A stretch of 64,000 nt of DNA from Mediterranea massiliensis. Lineage in GTDB: Bacteria; Bacteroidota; Bacteroidia; Bacteroidales; Bacteroidaceae. Location: contig NZ_LT635837.1 in NCBI RefSeq assembly GCF_900128475.1, positions 241,867 to 305,866 on the forward strand, given 5' to 3'. The notes below the pieces were generated by a model. That model did not search any database. It saw only the letters and a program-made list of their open reading frames with translations, and had not been told where the DNA came from. Shown in pieces: positions 1 through 10,976 of this stretch; the stretch's first letter is position 1; each line of letters begins with the position of its first letter. Position numbers and translations under genes: made by a program.

Positions 1-221
1 AGGTATACGGAGGTGTCAACGCTCCCTACCTCTGGCTGAAGACACCCGACGGAATCAGCTCGTGGCGCTTCTTCGAACAGATGCTCTACGAGGCCAACGT
101 GGTGGGTACGCCGGGCGTAGGTTTCGGCCCCAGCGGCGAAGGCTTTATCCGCCTGACCGCCTTCGGCCGGCACGACGACTGCGTGGAAGCCATGAAGCGC
201 ATCCGCAAATGGATGGCCTGA
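1..221 (+). CDS. dapL: LL-diaminopimelate aminotransferase, C-terminal fragment
   Basis: The last 72 codons of a gene that began before the window, read in the frame starting at base 3 and ending in TGA at 219-221. The translation contains [16 protein letters not shown] and ends RIRKWMA, as expected at the C terminus of class I/II aminotransferases of the DapL type. DapL is a PLP enzyme that converts tetrahydrodipicolinate directly to LL-diaminopimelate for lysine and peptidoglycan synthesis. The catalytic lysine lies outside the window, so the family call rests on the tail only. Another class I/II aminotransferase is possible but less likely. Confidence 0.8.
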   Translation, partial: VYGGVNAPYLWLKTPDGISSWRFFEQMLYEANVVGTPGVGFGPSGEGFIRLTAFGRHDDCVEAMKRIRKWMA

Positions 222-290
222 CCGAACGGTCCCGCCACATCCGCACAGTCAATGAGTGAATAAGAGTATAGCGCGACTACTATAACGAAC

Positions 291-317
291 GGCTTCCGGC
301 CCGATCAACCGGAAGCC
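291..317 (+). terminator. Hairpin between dapL and the outer-membrane gene
   Basis: A perfect 9-bp GC-rich stem (GGCTTCCGG / CCGGAAGCC) with a 9-nt loop, 70 bp after the dapL stop and 33 bp before the next start codon. Only short T runs follow, so it may be a weak terminator or a structure in the leader of the next gene. Confidence 0.4.
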
Positions 318-349
318 ACCCATATTTATTCATTCAATTAGAAACGGCA

Positions 350-1066
350 ATGAAAACGAAGATCAACTGGAGCAAGAGCTTCACCATTGCAGCTCTGCTC
401 GCGGCCGGGATTCCATCCATGGCCAACGCACAAGACAAAGTGAAAGCATCGGCAGGCGGCGACATCGTCAGCAGTTACATCTGGCGAGGCACCGATTGCG
501 GCGGAATCAGTATCCAGCCCCATCTGTCGGTTGCCTACAAAGGTTTCTCACTGGGAGCCTGGGGGTCGGTCGGACTCAATTCGGAAGACACGAAAGAGAT
601 GGACTTCATCCTCGGCTATACCCACGGCGGACTGAGCCTGGCCCTGACGGACTACTGGTTCTTTCCTTCGGACGAGAGCCAACAGATCGGCTACTTCAAG
701 TATGCCGCCCACAACACACAACACGTTTTTGAAATAACAGCCGGATATGACTTCGGCGTCATGGGCATCAGCTGGAACACGAACTTTGCAGGGTCGGACT
801 ATCACAACGCCGACGGCAAACGCTCCTACTCCACCTACATCGCCCTGACGGCTCCCTTCAAACTGGCAGGCCTCGACTGGAATGCCGAAGTGGGACTGAC
901 TCCCTGGGAAGGAGCCTACGCCGACAAGTTCAACGTGACCAACCTCTCGCTGAAAGCGTCGAAGGAACTCCCTGTCACCAAGCAGTTCTCACTCCCGCTC
1001 TTCGCACAGGTGGTATTCAATCCCTATACGCAAGGAGCCTACTTCGTATTCGGACTGAGTTTATAG
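350..1066 (+). CDS. Small outer-membrane beta-barrel protein linked to the ammonium genes
   Basis: A 238-residue protein of no named family that I can assign with certainty. It has a clear signal peptide (basic MKTKINWSK start, hydrophobic stretch, cut near ANAQ). The mature part alternates polar and aromatic residues in short strands (for example SSYIWRGTDCGG, LALTDYWFF, ITAGYDFGVMGISW) and ends in an aromatic-rich strand, AYFVFGLSL, with hydrophobic C-terminal residues, all typical of a barrel in the outer membrane. It lies 36 bp before the P-II gene in the same direction, so it is probably co-transcribed with glnK-amt and may be controlled by nitrogen supply. A role in passage of small nitrogen compounds through the outer membrane is inference from context. 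Confidence 0.75.
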   Translation: MKTKINWSKSFTIAALLAAGIPSMANAQDKVKASAGGDIVSSYIWRGTDCGGISIQPHLSVAYKGFSLGAWGSVGLNSEDTKEMDFILGYTHGGLSLALTDYWFFPSDESQQIGYFKYAAHNTQHVFEITAGYDFGVMGISWNTNFAGSDYHNADGKRSYSTYIALTAPFKLAGLDWNAEVGLTPWEGAYADKFNVTNLSLKASKELPVTKQFSLPLFAQVVFNPYTQGAYFVFGLSL

Positions 1067-1101
1067 GACACATTACAAACACACTAACAAGTATAATAGG
1101 T

Positions 1102-1458
1102 ATGAAAAAGATTGAAGCAATCATCCGTAAGACAAAATTCGAGGACGTGAAGGAAGCACTCCTCGAAGCGGACATCGAATGGTTCTCTTACTATGACGTA
1201 AGAGGCATCGGAAAGTCCAGGCAGGCACGCATCTACCGAGGCGTGATGTATGACACCAGTTCCATCGAACGCATCCTCGTATCCATCGTGGTGCGCGACA
1301 AGAATGTGGAAAAGACGGTGAATGCCATCCAGAAAGCCGCCTGGACAGGTGAAATAGGCGACGGACGCATCTTTATCGTCCCCATCGAGGACGCTATCCG
1401 CATCCGTACGGCCGAACGCGGCGACATCGCATTATTTAACGCAGAACAAGAAAAATAA
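1102..1458 (+). CDS. glnK: P-II family nitrogen regulatory protein
   Basis: A 118-residue P-II protein, the usual length. P-II trimers bind ATP/ADP and 2-oxoglutarate and report carbon/nitrogen balance to their targets. Visible parts are the conserved start MKKIEAII, a T-loop from about 36 to 54 with Tyr45 and Tyr50 at the positions of the usual Tyr46 and Tyr51, a B-loop TGEIGDGRIF (82-91) and a C-loop RIRTAERGD (100-108). The T-loop sequence (GKSRQARIYRGVMY) differs from the enterobacterial one, so whether it is uridylylated is uncertain. It lies 13 bp before an ammonium channel gene, the classical glnK-amtB arrangement, which supports GlnK-type gating of that channel. Confidence 0.93.
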   Translation: MKKIEAIIRKTKFEDVKEALLEADIEWFSYYDVRGIGKSRQARIYRGVMYDTSSIERILVSIVVRDKNVEKTVNAIQKAAWTGEIGDGRIFIVPIEDAIRIRTAERGDIALFNAEQEK

Positions 1459-1471
1459 AACTCACAGACGT

Positions 1472-2839
1472 ATGAAAACTTACAGAAAGTGCCGCCGTTC
1501 CTGGCTAAGCACAGCCCTCACCATATGCCTGCTGCTGGGCAGCACAGCCGCCTTTGCAGGCGAAGCGGACGAAGCCGCAACCACCGACACGATGGCCGAA
1601 CTGGCCACAGGTATCGATACCGTTTGGATGCTTCTGGCAGCCATGCTCGTATTCTTCATGCAGCCAGGCTTCGCACTGGTCGAAGCCGGATTTACACGCA
1701 CCAAAAACACCGGCAACATCCTGATGAAGAACTTCGTAGACTTCATGCTGGGTTCGTTGCTCTTCTGGTTCATCGGTTTCGGACTGATGTTCGGAGCCGG
1801 CGGATTTGTTGGGATGCCCCATTTCTTCGACCTTTCGTTCCTGGACACCCGACTTCCCCGCGAAGGATTCCTGATTTTCCAGACCGTCTTCTGCGCCACT
1901 TCGGCCACCATCGTATCGGGTGCCATGGCCGAACGCACCAAGTTCTCCATGTACGTGGTCTACACCATCGCCATCAGCGTATTGATTTATCCCATTTCCG
2001 GTCATTGGACCTGGGGAGGCGGCTGGCTGACCAATGGTGAAGAGGGTTCGTTCATGATGAATCTGTTCGGCACCACATTCCACGACTTCGCCGGATCTAC
2101 GGTGGTTCATTCCGTAGGCGGATGGATTGCCCTCGTAGGCGCCGCTATCCTGGGTCCCCGTATCGGGAAATACGGAAAGGACGGCCGTTCCAAAGCCATT
2201 CCCGGCCACAACCTCACGATTGCCGCGCTGGGTGTATTCATCCTCTGGTTCGGCTGGTTCGGCTTCAACCCCGGCTCACAGCTGGCTGCTTCGACAACCA
2301 ATGACCAGATAGCCATCTCGCACGTCTTCCTGACGACCAACCTTGCAGCTTGCGCCGGTGGTTTCGCCGCCCTCGTCACCAGCTGGATCAAATATCGCAA
2401 ACCGTCGCTCTCACTCACCCTGAACGGCATTTTGGCCGGTCTGGTCGGCGTCACAGCCGGTTGCGACTGTGTATCGGCAGGAGGTGCCGCCATTATCGGA
2501 CTCATCTGTGGCGTACTGATGATCTTTGCAGTAGAGTTCATCGACAAGGTCTTGAAAATAGACGATCCCGTTGGTGCCAGCTCCGTACACGGTGTATGCG
2601 GCTTTACAGGTACCATCCTGACAGGCCTCTTCTCGACCAGCGAAGGTCTGTTCTACGGTGCCGGCTGGGGATTCCTCGGTGCACAACTTTTCGGTGCCTT
2701 GGTCGTTGGAGCCTGGGCTGCAGCGATGGGTTACATCATCTTCAAGCTGCTCGACAAGATACACGGCCTGCGAGTTCCGGCACGCGTTGAGGAAGAAGGC
2801 CTTGACATCTACGAACACGGAGAGTCGGCCTACAACTAA
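1472..2839 (+). CDS. amtB: Ammonium transporter (Amt family)
   Basis: A 455-residue Amt/Mep/Rh channel for ammonium uptake in the inner membrane. It has an N-terminal signal-like segment (about 1-30) followed by some 11 hydrophobic helices. The two pore histidines are visible, His213 in DFAGSTVVHSVGG and His373 in SSVHGVCGFTG, as is the structural Asp205. The motif GFNPGSQLAA is also conserved. The C-terminal tail (from about 430) is short and charged, as needed for P-II contact. It directly follows the P-II gene (13 bp gap) and precedes a GlnN gene, so the three form one nitrogen-assimilation module. Confidence 0.96.
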   Translation: MKTYRKCRRSWLSTALTICLLLGSTAAFAGEADEAATTDTMAELATGIDTVWMLLAAMLVFFMQPGFALVEAGFTRTKNTGNILMKNFVDFMLGSLLFWFIGFGLMFGAGGFVGMPHFFDLSFLDTRLPREGFLIFQTVFCATSATIVSGAMAERTKFSMYVVYTIAISVLIYPISGHWTWGGGWLTNGEEGSFMMNLFGTTFHDFAGSTVVHSVGGWIALVGAAILGPRIGKYGKDGRSKAIPGHNLTIAALGVFILWFGWFGFNPGSQLAASTTNDQIAISHVFLTTNLAACAGGFAALVTSWIKYRKPSLSLTLNGILAGLVGVTAGCDCVSAGGAAIIGLICGVLMIFAVEFIDKVLKIDDPVGASSVHGVCGFTGTILTGLFSTSEGLFYGAGWGFLGAQLFGALVVGAWAAAMGYIIFKLLDKIHGLRVPARVEEEGLDIYEHGESAYN

Positions 2840-2850
2840 TCCAAACATAT

Positions 2851-2895
2851 CCGGTTCCACAAGCAGACAGACAACAAGGCCGCTTGCGGAACCGG
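2851..2895 (+). other. Long hairpin between amtB and glnN
   Basis: Two 14-nt arms (2851-2864 and 2882-2895) pair with a single mismatch around a 17-nt loop. No T run follows on either strand, so it is more likely an mRNA-processing or stability element, or an attenuator, than a simple terminator. It lies 82 bp before the glnN start. Confidence 0.45.
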
Positions 2896-2976
2896 GTAAA
2901 GAACGAATAAATAAAGAAAGAATAAAAACAGAAAACCAACACTTACTATTTCAAACCAATAAAGAAACAAGTAATT

Positions 2977-5166
<2,190 letters not shown>

Positions 5167-5203
5167 AAAACTTGATTTTCTTTATTAGTTGTTTTAAGTT
5201 AGC

Positions 5204-5248
5204 AAGAGGGAAGGCGGCCGTGAGGGCTATCTTCCCTCTTCATTTTTT
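5204..5248 (+). terminator. Rho-independent terminator after glnN
   Basis: A 10-bp perfect stem (AAGAGGGAAG / CTTCCCTCTT) with a 17-nt loop, followed by CA and a run of six T. It sits 38 bp after the glnN stop. Confidence 0.85.
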
Positions 5249-5363
5249 CGTTAATAAGCCTCAAATATCCACCCTGTAACCTCCCTGCTATTGTCCATTT
5301 CAGAAACAATCTTCATATTTGTAACGATTACAATATATTATTCATCCATTAACAAGTCAAGAC

Positions 5364-5774
5364 ATGAAAAAAATCATTTGGATTCTATTGGTTGCATGGA
5401 CATGTTCGGCAACCGCCATCGCCCAACAAGCCAACTATCAACTTTCCAGTCACATACTGGACATCAACCGGGGACAACCGGCCTCTGGGGTCAAAATCAG
5501 CCTCTCCAAACTACAGGACAACCACACCTGGCAGATGATAGACGAAAAGCTGACGGATGAAAACGGAAGGGTCAAAGACTTCCTGGAAGAAGGAACTACC
5601 GACCATCGGGGTATCTACAAGCTGACCTACCACATCAGCCCTTATTTTGAGTCCCTGCACCAATCCTCCTTCTACCCGTTCATTGAAGTGGTCTTCGAAA
5701 TAAAGGACAACAAGCATTATCATGTTCCCATTACCTTGTCACCCTATGGTTACTCTACCTACCGGGGTAACTGA
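5364..5774 (+). CDS. hiuH: Secreted 5-hydroxyisourate hydrolase (transthyretin-like)
   Basis: A 136-residue protein of the HIUase/transthyretin family, which hydrolyses 5-hydroxyisourate in the path from urate to allantoin. The family marks are all visible: LSSHILDINRGQPASGV (about 27-43) near the mature start, GIYKLTYHISPYF in the middle and the C-terminal YHVPITLSPYGYSTYRGN, close to the family ending YRGS. A signal peptide (1-20, cut after AIAQ) places it in the periplasm, as in many Gram-negative relatives. The gene is alone, with no other urate genes beside it, so the substrate source is unknown. Confidence 0.88.
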   Translation: MKKIIWILLVAWTCSATAIAQQANYQLSSHILDINRGQPASGVKISLSKLQDNHTWQMIDEKLTDENGRVKDFLEEGTTDHRGIYKLTYHISPYFESLHQSSFYPFIEVVFEIKDNKHYHVPITLSPYGYSTYRGN

Positions 5775-5849
5775 ACCTTGACAATATCCCGTTTGAGGGA
5801 CTTGACAGAAACTTTATCTACCTGCACGTTCCATCCTCGATTACTTCAC

Positions 5850-5887
5850 AAAAAAAATCAGAGATTTACATCACGTAAATCTCTGAT
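5850..5887 (-). terminator. Terminator of the tRNA-Gly transcript
   Basis: A perfect 13-bp stem (5857-5869 with 5875-5887, 5-nt loop). Read on the minus strand it is followed by a run of seven T (5850-5856) and lies 12 bp after the tRNA. Confidence 0.85.
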
Positions 5888-5898
5888 TATCAATAAGA

Positions 5899-5970
5899 GC
5901 GGCAAGCGGGACTCGAACCCGTGACCCTCAGCTTGGGAAGCTGATGCTCTACCAACTGAGCTACTGCCGC
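5899..5970 (-). tRNA. tRNA-Gly (anticodon CCC)
   Basis: A 72-nt cloverleaf on the minus strand. The acceptor arms GCGGCAG and TTGCCGC pair. The D-arm has AGCTCAGTTGGTAGAGC, and the anticodon stem TCAGC/GCTGA encloses the loop TTCCCAA, giving anticodon CCC. The T-arm reads GGGTTCGAGTCCC. CCA is not encoded. It has its own promoter upstream and terminator downstream. Confidence 0.95.
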
Positions 5971-6018
5971 CTGTCGAAATCTTTGTCTTTACAAACAGAT
6001 CTTTTCACAAAGCGGAGG

Positions 6019-6049
6019 CAAAGATAGATACTTTTTTGTGAAAAGCAAT
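6019..6049 (-). promoter_or_regulatory. Promoter of tRNA-Gly
   Basis: On the minus strand a TATCTTTG box (6026-6019) matches the Bacteroidetes -7 consensus TAnnTTTG. An ATTG (6049-6046), one base off TTTG, lies 19 bp upstream. The tRNA starts about 49 bp downstream. Confidence 0.65.
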
Positions 6050-6102
6050 AGCTGTATTCATAAAATCTTGTATTTTTGTTTCCCGTTAGAGAAATAAGAC
6101 TT

Positions 6103-6612
6103 ATGAAACGGATTGTTTTGATTACGGGAGGAGCCCGTTCGGGCAAAAGCAGTTATGCGGAGAAGATGGCATTATCTCTCTCTCCCACACCCGTTTATAT
6201 GGCTACAGCACATATCTGGGACGAAGAATTCAGACAACGGGTCATACGGCATCAGCAACGAAGAGGTCCCGAATGGACCAACATTGAAGAGGAAAAGTAT
6301 CTGAGCCGGCATCAGGTAGACGGAAGAGTCGTCCTGATAGACTGTGTGACCCTGTGGTGTACCAACTTCTTTTTTGCCCTGAACAGCGATGTGGATGCGT
6401 CCCTTCAGGCAGTCCGTGAAGAATTTGACCGACTTACCCGACAAGATGCCACGTTCCTGTTCGTCACCAACGAAATAGGATGCGGCGGAACTTCGGAGAA
6501 CGAAATCCAACGCAAGTTCACCGACCTGCAAGGTTGGGTGAACCAATACATCGCCTCGAAAGCCGATGAAGTGATGCTGATGGTATCGGGAATTCCTGTA
6601 AAAATAAAATAG
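6103..6612 (+). CDS. cobU: Adenosylcobinamide kinase / adenosylcobinamide-phosphate guanylyltransferase
   Basis: A 169-residue bifunctional CobU. It phosphorylates adenosylcobinamide and transfers GMP to give AdoCbi-GDP, the first part of nucleotide-loop assembly of cobalamin. The P-loop GGARSGKSS is near the N terminus, followed by [12 protein letters not shown] and HQQRRGPEW (the guanylylation-site region), VLIDCVTLW, and VTNEIGCGG. The ATG at 6103 is preferred over the upstream in-frame ATG at 6076, because that one overlaps a -7-like box (TATTTTTG, 6071-6078) and [10 protein letters not shown] is the usual beginning. It is the first of four closely packed genes (cobU, cobT, cobS, phosphatase). 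Confidence 0.95.
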   Translation: MKRIVLITGGARSGKSSYAEKMALSLSPTPVYMATAHIWDEEFRQRVIRHQQRRGPEWTNIEEEKYLSRHQVDGRVVLIDCVTLWCTNFFFALNSDVDASLQAVREEFDRLTRQDATFLFVTNEIGCGGTSENEIQRKFTDLQGWVNQYIASKADEVMLMVSGIPVKIK

Positions 6613-6625
6613 AACAAGATATTGT

Positions 6626-7663
6626 ATGAAGACTTTTCAAATTGTAAGTCCGGACGACCAGATGCGCCCGGCCATTGCAGATAAAATCAATAACCTGACG
6701 AAGCCGAAAGGCTCGTTGGGACGACTGGAAGAAATAGCCTTGCAAGTGGCGCTGATTCAGCAGACCCTGACACCCACGTTACAGAAACCGCAGAACATCA
6801 TCTTTGCCGCCGACCATGGCATTGTAGAGGAAGGTGTCAGTCTGTCGCCCAAAGAAGTGACCTGGCAACAACTGAGCAACTTCCTGCATGGAGGAGCCGG
6901 AGTAAACTTCCTCTGCCGCCAACACGGGTTCCAATTGAAGCTGGTCGATGCGGGAGTGGATTATGACCTGCCCTACGAACAAGGCATCATCAATATGAAA
7001 GTACGCCGCGGCACTGCCAACTACCTCCATGAAGCAGCCATGACGGAAGCCGAAATGGAACTTTGTCTGGAACGCGGAGCCGAAGTCGTACGACGCTGTT
7101 ACGAGGAAGGAAGCAATGTCCTGAGTTTCGGCGAAATGGGTATCGGCAACACTTCTTCTTCCTCCATGTGGATGACCTACTTCACCGGCATCCCCTTGGA
7201 AGAATGCATCGGTGCCGGCAGCGGGCTGGACCGTGCAGGTATCCGACACAAATATGAGGTATTGAAAAAAAGCATGGAAAACTACCACGGCGATGGTTCG
7301 ACACGCGACATCCTGCGCTATTTCGGTGGACTGGAAATGGTCATGGCCGTCGGTGCCATGCTGCAGGCTGCCGAACTGAAGATGCTGATCTTGGTGGACG
7401 GCTTCATCATGACCAACTGCATACTGGCCGCCAGCCGGCTGTATCCGGAAGTCATGGACTATGCCATCTTCGGACATTGCGGCGACGAAACCGGGCATAA
7501 ACTGGTATTGGATTATCTGCATGCCAAACCTTTGTTGAACTTAGGATTAAGACTGGGCGAAGGGACAGGTGCCATCTGTGCTTATCCCATTGTGGACTCC
7601 GCTGTACGCATGATCAACGAAATGGACAACTTTGCCCACGCATCCATCACCAAATATTTCTGA
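6626..7663 (+). CDS. cobT: Nicotinate-nucleotide-dimethylbenzimidazole phosphoribosyltransferase
   Basis: A 345-residue CobT, the usual length. It moves phosphoribose from nicotinate mononucleotide to dimethylbenzimidazole (or another lower-ligand base) to give alpha-ribazole phosphate. Visible marks are [20 protein letters not shown] near the start, [12 protein letters not shown], the signature [12 protein letters not shown] and the catalytic glutamate region LRLGEGTGA near the C terminus. It lies 13 bp after cobU and 3 bp before cobS, so it is part of the same transcript. Confidence 0.97.
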   Translation: MKTFQIVSPDDQMRPAIADKINNLTKPKGSLGRLEEIALQVALIQQTLTPTLQKPQNIIFAADHGIVEEGVSLSPKEVTWQQLSNFLHGGAGVNFLCRQHGFQLKLVDAGVDYDLPYEQGIINMKVRRGTANYLHEAAMTEAEMELCLERGAEVVRRCYEEGSNVLSFGEMGIGNTSSSSMWMTYFTGIPLEECIGAGSGLDRAGIRHKYEVLKKSMENYHGDGSTRDILRYFGGLEMVMAVGAMLQAAELKMLILVDGFIMTNCILAASRLYPEVMDYAIFGHCGDETGHKLVLDYLHAKPLLNLGLRLGEGTGAICAYPIVDSAVRMINEMDNFAHASITKYF

Positions 7664-7666
7664 GCG

Positions 7667-8413
7667 ATGAATTTCCTGGCTGCACTGATATTCTTTACAC
7701 GCCTGCCCTTCTGGAAAATCAAGGAAGTACCGGCCGAATGTTTCAAGCATGTAGTGCCTTATTGGCCTCTGGTGGGATGGCTTACGGGAGGCATCATGGC
7801 GGGGGGGCTTTGGGTGGCCGCCCAAGTATTGCCCTTGCCCCAGGCCTGGTTGGTGGCCATCGTAGCCCGACTGCTGGTAACCGGCTGTCTGCACGAAGAC
7901 GGACTGGCAGACTTCTTCGACGGTTTTGGCGGCGGCACCACACGCGAACGCATCCTGGCCATCATGAAAGATTCCCACATCGGTACCTACGGCGTGGCAG
8001 GGCTTATCTTCTACTTCCTGCTGTTGTGGCAATTACCCCTATCCCTTCCGTTACCCGTGTTGTGCGCGCTGGCGCTTTGCGGCGACTGCTGGAGCAAGTT
8101 CTGTGCCTCTCAGATCATCAATTACCTGCCCTATGCCAGACCCGAAGCCGAAAGCAAGGCTAAGGTCGTGTACAGCGGCATGAGCCGGGGCGAACTCATC
8201 ACAGCCTTTGTCAGTGGCATTCTACCGCTGCTTTTCCTGCTTCCGCTGCATGCATGGCCGGCCACGGTAGCACCGATGTTCGCTTTTCTGCTGATACTCC
8301 GCCTACTGAAGAAACGGTTGCAAGGCTATACGGGAGATTGCTGCGGAGCCATGTTCCTGTTGTGTGAATTATCCTTTTATCTTTGTGCTGTAGTGATATG
8401 GAACTTATATTGA
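7667..8413 (+). CDS. cobS: Adenosylcobinamide-GDP ribazoletransferase (cobalamin synthase)
   Basis: A 248-residue polytopic inner-membrane protein that joins AdoCbi-GDP with alpha-ribazole (phosphate), the last step of cobalamin assembly. The family motif GCLHEDGLADFFDGFGGG and the following RERILAIMKDSHIGTYG are present, with hydrophobic helices throughout. It starts 3 bp after cobT, and its last 16 bp overlap the next gene, suggesting translational coupling. Confidence 0.96.
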   Translation: MNFLAALIFFTRLPFWKIKEVPAECFKHVVPYWPLVGWLTGGIMAGGLWVAAQVLPLPQAWLVAIVARLLVTGCLHEDGLADFFDGFGGGTTRERILAIMKDSHIGTYGVAGLIFYFLLLWQLPLSLPLPVLCALALCGDCWSKFCASQIINYLPYARPEAESKAKVVYSGMSRGELITAFVSGILPLLFLLPLHAWPATVAPMFAFLLILRLLKKRLQGYTGDCCGAMFLLCELSFYLCAVVIWNLY

Positions 8414-8940
8414 TACGTCACACCTCGGTCGACGTACCGCCGGGTGTATGTTACGGGCAGACCGATGTGCCCTTGAAATCGACTTTCGAACAAGAAGCTG
8501 AAACAACACTTGCCAACTTGAATGGCATACTGTCTGACGGAAAAATGCCCGACCACACTTATACCAGCCCACTGACTCGCTGTGTCCGTCTGGCCGAGTA
8601 CTGCGGTTATCCCGATGCCGAACGTGACCGGCGCATCATGGAAATCAATTTCGGTGCCTGGGAGATGAAGCCGTTTGACCATAACAACGACCCAAGATTG
8701 CAGGAGTGGTATGCCGACTACCTGAACGTGGCCGCTACCGGAGGCGAATCGTTTGCCATGCAATACGAAAGAGTCAGTCATTTTCTGGACGAATTGAAAC
8801 AAAAGCCCTGGCAACGTGTCCTCCTCTTCGCCCACGGTGGCGTACTGATTTGTGCACAGATTTATGCAGGACTCATTAAGGCCGACGAAGCCTTCAGTTC
8901 CCTGACACCCTACGGAGGCATAATCCGGGTAACGGTATAA
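8398..8940 (+). CDS. cobC: CobC-type histidine phosphatase (alpha-ribazole phosphatase)
   Basis: A 180-residue histidine-phosphatase protein, probably removing phosphate from alpha-ribazole 5'-phosphate or adenosylcobalamin 5'-phosphate. The catalytic motif reads LIRHTS (RHT rather than RHG, common in CobC proteins). SPLTRCVRLAEY and LLFAHGGVL supply the second arginine and histidine. The start ATG at 8398 overlaps the cobS end by 16 bp and begins MELILIRHTS. An upstream in-frame start at 8383 would add five residues without similarity. The operon position supports the cobalamin role. A general phosphoglycerate-mutase-like function is excluded mainly by context. Confidence 0.88.
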   Translation: MELILIRHTSVDVPPGVCYGQTDVPLKSTFEQEAETTLANLNGILSDGKMPDHTYTSPLTRCVRLAEYCGYPDAERDRRIMEINFGAWEMKPFDHNNDPRLQEWYADYLNVAATGGESFAMQYERVSHFLDELKQKPWQRVLLFAHGGVLICAQIYAGLIKADEAFSSLTPYGGIIRVTV

Positions 8941-8950
8941 CACCCGTACC

Positions 8951-9907
8951 TCAGACCAGCAGCCGAGCTGCCAGCGTAAGCACAACAAGCAGAATCATCA
9001 GCGCCTCAGCACGGCGGTTGATGCGGATAGCCACCTGCATGTCCCGAGTCGTCAACAGACGATTGTTCTGTCCGATAAACGGTTTCCACACTTCCTCACC
9101 AAAGTAGATGTGAGGTCCTCCGAAACGACAGTCCAAGATACCGGCCAACGCCGATTCCGGGTAACCGGAATTGGGGCTGGCGTGCCGGCTGCCATATCGG
9201 GCCACAAACGCCAGCAGCGACAATCGTCCTGACGCCAACACCATCAGCAAAGCCGTCAGACGGGCCGGTATATAGTTGGCCACATCGTCCAGACGGGCGG
9301 CAAAACAACCAAACTGGCGGTATCGCTCGTTGCGATATCCAATCATCGAATCGAGCGTGTTCACCATCTTATAGGCCAGCATACCCGGCACGCCCAGCAC
9401 GGCATACCAGAACAATGGGGCCACCACACCGTCGCTCAAGTTCTCGGCCAGCGTTTCCAGTGCTGCCGTACGAACCTCCTGCGCAGACAATTTCGATGTA
9501 TCGCGCCCCACAATGCGTGCCACCTGCCGGCGTCCTTCCTCCAGCGAACGGTCTGTCGCCTCGAACACCATACGAACTTCACGGACCAGCGTAGTGCCCG
9601 CCAGGCAATAGAAAATCAACAGCACTTGCAGCACCAGCAACAATCCCGGTAAAACCAGGGCCGCCCCCCGCAACAGATAAAGCGTCAGTACAAAGACAGC
9701 CGACACTCCTATCGCACTCATGGCCGCTCCTTTCCAAAAGCGAAAGCGTCCCTTGTTCAGTCTATGCTCGCCCCAGGCAATAGCTTTTCCAAAAGCTACG
9801 ACCGTATGGGGCATCCACAGAGGATCGCCCAACCAGCGGTCGAGTCCCCAAGCCGCCAACAAAGGCAGGCACAAATAAAGTATAATCAACAGTTGTTCCA
9901 ATTCCAA
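8951..9907 (-). CDS. cbiB: Adenosylcobinamide-phosphate synthase
   Basis: A 318-residue polytopic membrane protein of the CbiB/CobD(Pseudomonas) family, which attaches (R)-1-amino-2-propanol phosphate to adenosylcobyric acid. The N-terminal LDRWLGDPLWMPHTVVAFG is the family signature (LGDP...HPV in most). Further marks are NLSDGVVAPLFWY and ALAGILDCRFGGPHIYFGE. It is the third gene of a minus-strand group after cobQ and cobD (16 bp gap), and it ends 10 bp from the convergent phosphatase gene. Confidence 0.95.
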   Translation of the reverse strand: MELEQLLIILYLCLPLLAAWGLDRWLGDPLWMPHTVVAFGKAIAWGEHRLNKGRFRFWKGAAMSAIGVSAVFVLTLYLLRGAALVLPGLLLVLQVLLIFYCLAGTTLVREVRMVFEATDRSLEEGRRQVARIVGRDTSKLSAQEVRTAALETLAENLSDGVVAPLFWYAVLGVPGMLAYKMVNTLDSMIGYRNERYRQFGCFAARLDDVANYIPARLTALLMVLASGRLSLLAFVARYGSRHASPNSGYPESALAGILDCRFGGPHIYFGEEVWKPFIGQNNRLLTTRDMQVAIRINRRAEALMILLVVLTLAARLLV

Positions 9908-9923
9908 TTGATTTTATCGTCCA

Positions 9924-10976
9924 TTATTCCTGCAGCCATTCGGCAATGGCCTCCACCAGGCGGTTGTTTTCTTCAGGCATTTGGGTCGCAATGCGAAAGA
10001 AATGCTCATCCAAGCCTTCAAAATTCGAGGCATCGCGTATCAGGATACCATGTTTTTCAGCCAAATATTCCTTCAATGCCGAAGCTTTGCCGAAACGCAG
10101 CCGCACCAGCATGAAATGTGTATCTGAATCCCATACCTCCAAAGCCCCCAGCTGTTCAAGCCGCTCCCGCAAACGGGCCGTTTCCTTCAGGCATTCATCC
10201 AGACGGACCGGATCGGGCATCCCCTTGGAAGCCAGATACAGCCCGGCCTCAATGGCAAAGGCGTTGACCGACCAGGGCATGCGGTGTGTGCGTATGCGGG
10301 CCAGCAGGCCCTCATTACCCGTAATGAACCCCAACCGCAAGCCCGGTATGGCATAATGTTTGGTCAGGGAATGCAGCAGCAGTACATTGGGATAGCGCGC
10401 CGCCTCGGCCGCCGAAAACAGAAGCCGCCTGGTAAAGTGTTCGTACGACTGGTCGATGACAAAGCAGACCTGCGGATTGCATTCGATGAGAGTTTCCAAC
10501 CAACCTTTGTCGGTAACAGAACCTGTCGGATTGTTGGGATTGCATAGCCACAACATCCGTACGTCTTCGGGAAGCAGAAAATGTTCCCGCTCAGAAGGCA
10601 GACTGTAGAGCGAAGAGACACGATGACCGTGCATCATGCACGCATCGGCATACTCGCTGAACGTGGGCTGCAGAATGGCGGTACGGGTACCGCCAAACGT
10701 CTGTGCTATCAAATAGATGGCTTCGGTAGCCCCGTTGGTGACACACACCGAAGCTGGCTCCAGCCGCATCAGGCGGGCCAGTTCCGCTTCCAATGTATAA
10801 GGTTCGGGTTCGGGATAAGAGGAAACCAAACTCTTCCGGCCACCGTCTGCACGGACACACTGTGCCAAGTGCTCCAACAGTCCCGAAAGGTCGGGGTGTC
10901 CGTATACATTCGAACTGAAATTGGCCGTTATCGGCCTGCTGTATTTATAGGAGTCGTCTCCATGTCCTTCAATCAT
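9924..10976 (-). CDS. cobD: Threonine-phosphate decarboxylase (PLP, class I/II aminotransferase fold)
   Basis: A 350-residue PLP enzyme of the HisC-like fold. In this setting it is best read as CobD (Salmonella naming), which decarboxylates L-threonine O-3-phosphate to aminopropanol phosphate, the substrate of the next enzyme CbiB. Visible are NFSSNVYGHPDLSGLL near the N terminus, CVTNGATEAIYL, the CNPNNPTG motif and the PLP lysine in HSLTKHYAIPGLRLG. It overlaps the cobQ end by 8 bp and lies 16 bp before cbiB. A histidinol-phosphate aminotransferase would be the alternative but does not fit the location. Confidence 0.88.
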   Translation of the reverse strand: MIEGHGDDSYKYSRPITANFSSNVYGHPDLSGLLEHLAQCVRADGGRKSLVSSYPEPEPYTLEAELARLMRLEPASVCVTNGATEAIYLIAQTFGGTRTAILQPTFSEYADACMMHGHRVSSLYSLPSEREHFLLPEDVRMLWLCNPNNPTGSVTDKGWLETLIECNPQVCFVIDQSYEHFTRRLLFSAAEAARYPNVLLLHSLTKHYAIPGLRLGFITGNEGLLARIRTHRMPWSVNAFAIEAGLYLASKGMPDPVRLDECLKETARLRERLEQLGALEVWDSDTHFMLVRLRFGKASALKEYLAEKHGILIRDASNFEGLDEHFFRIATQMPEENNRLVEAIAEWLQE

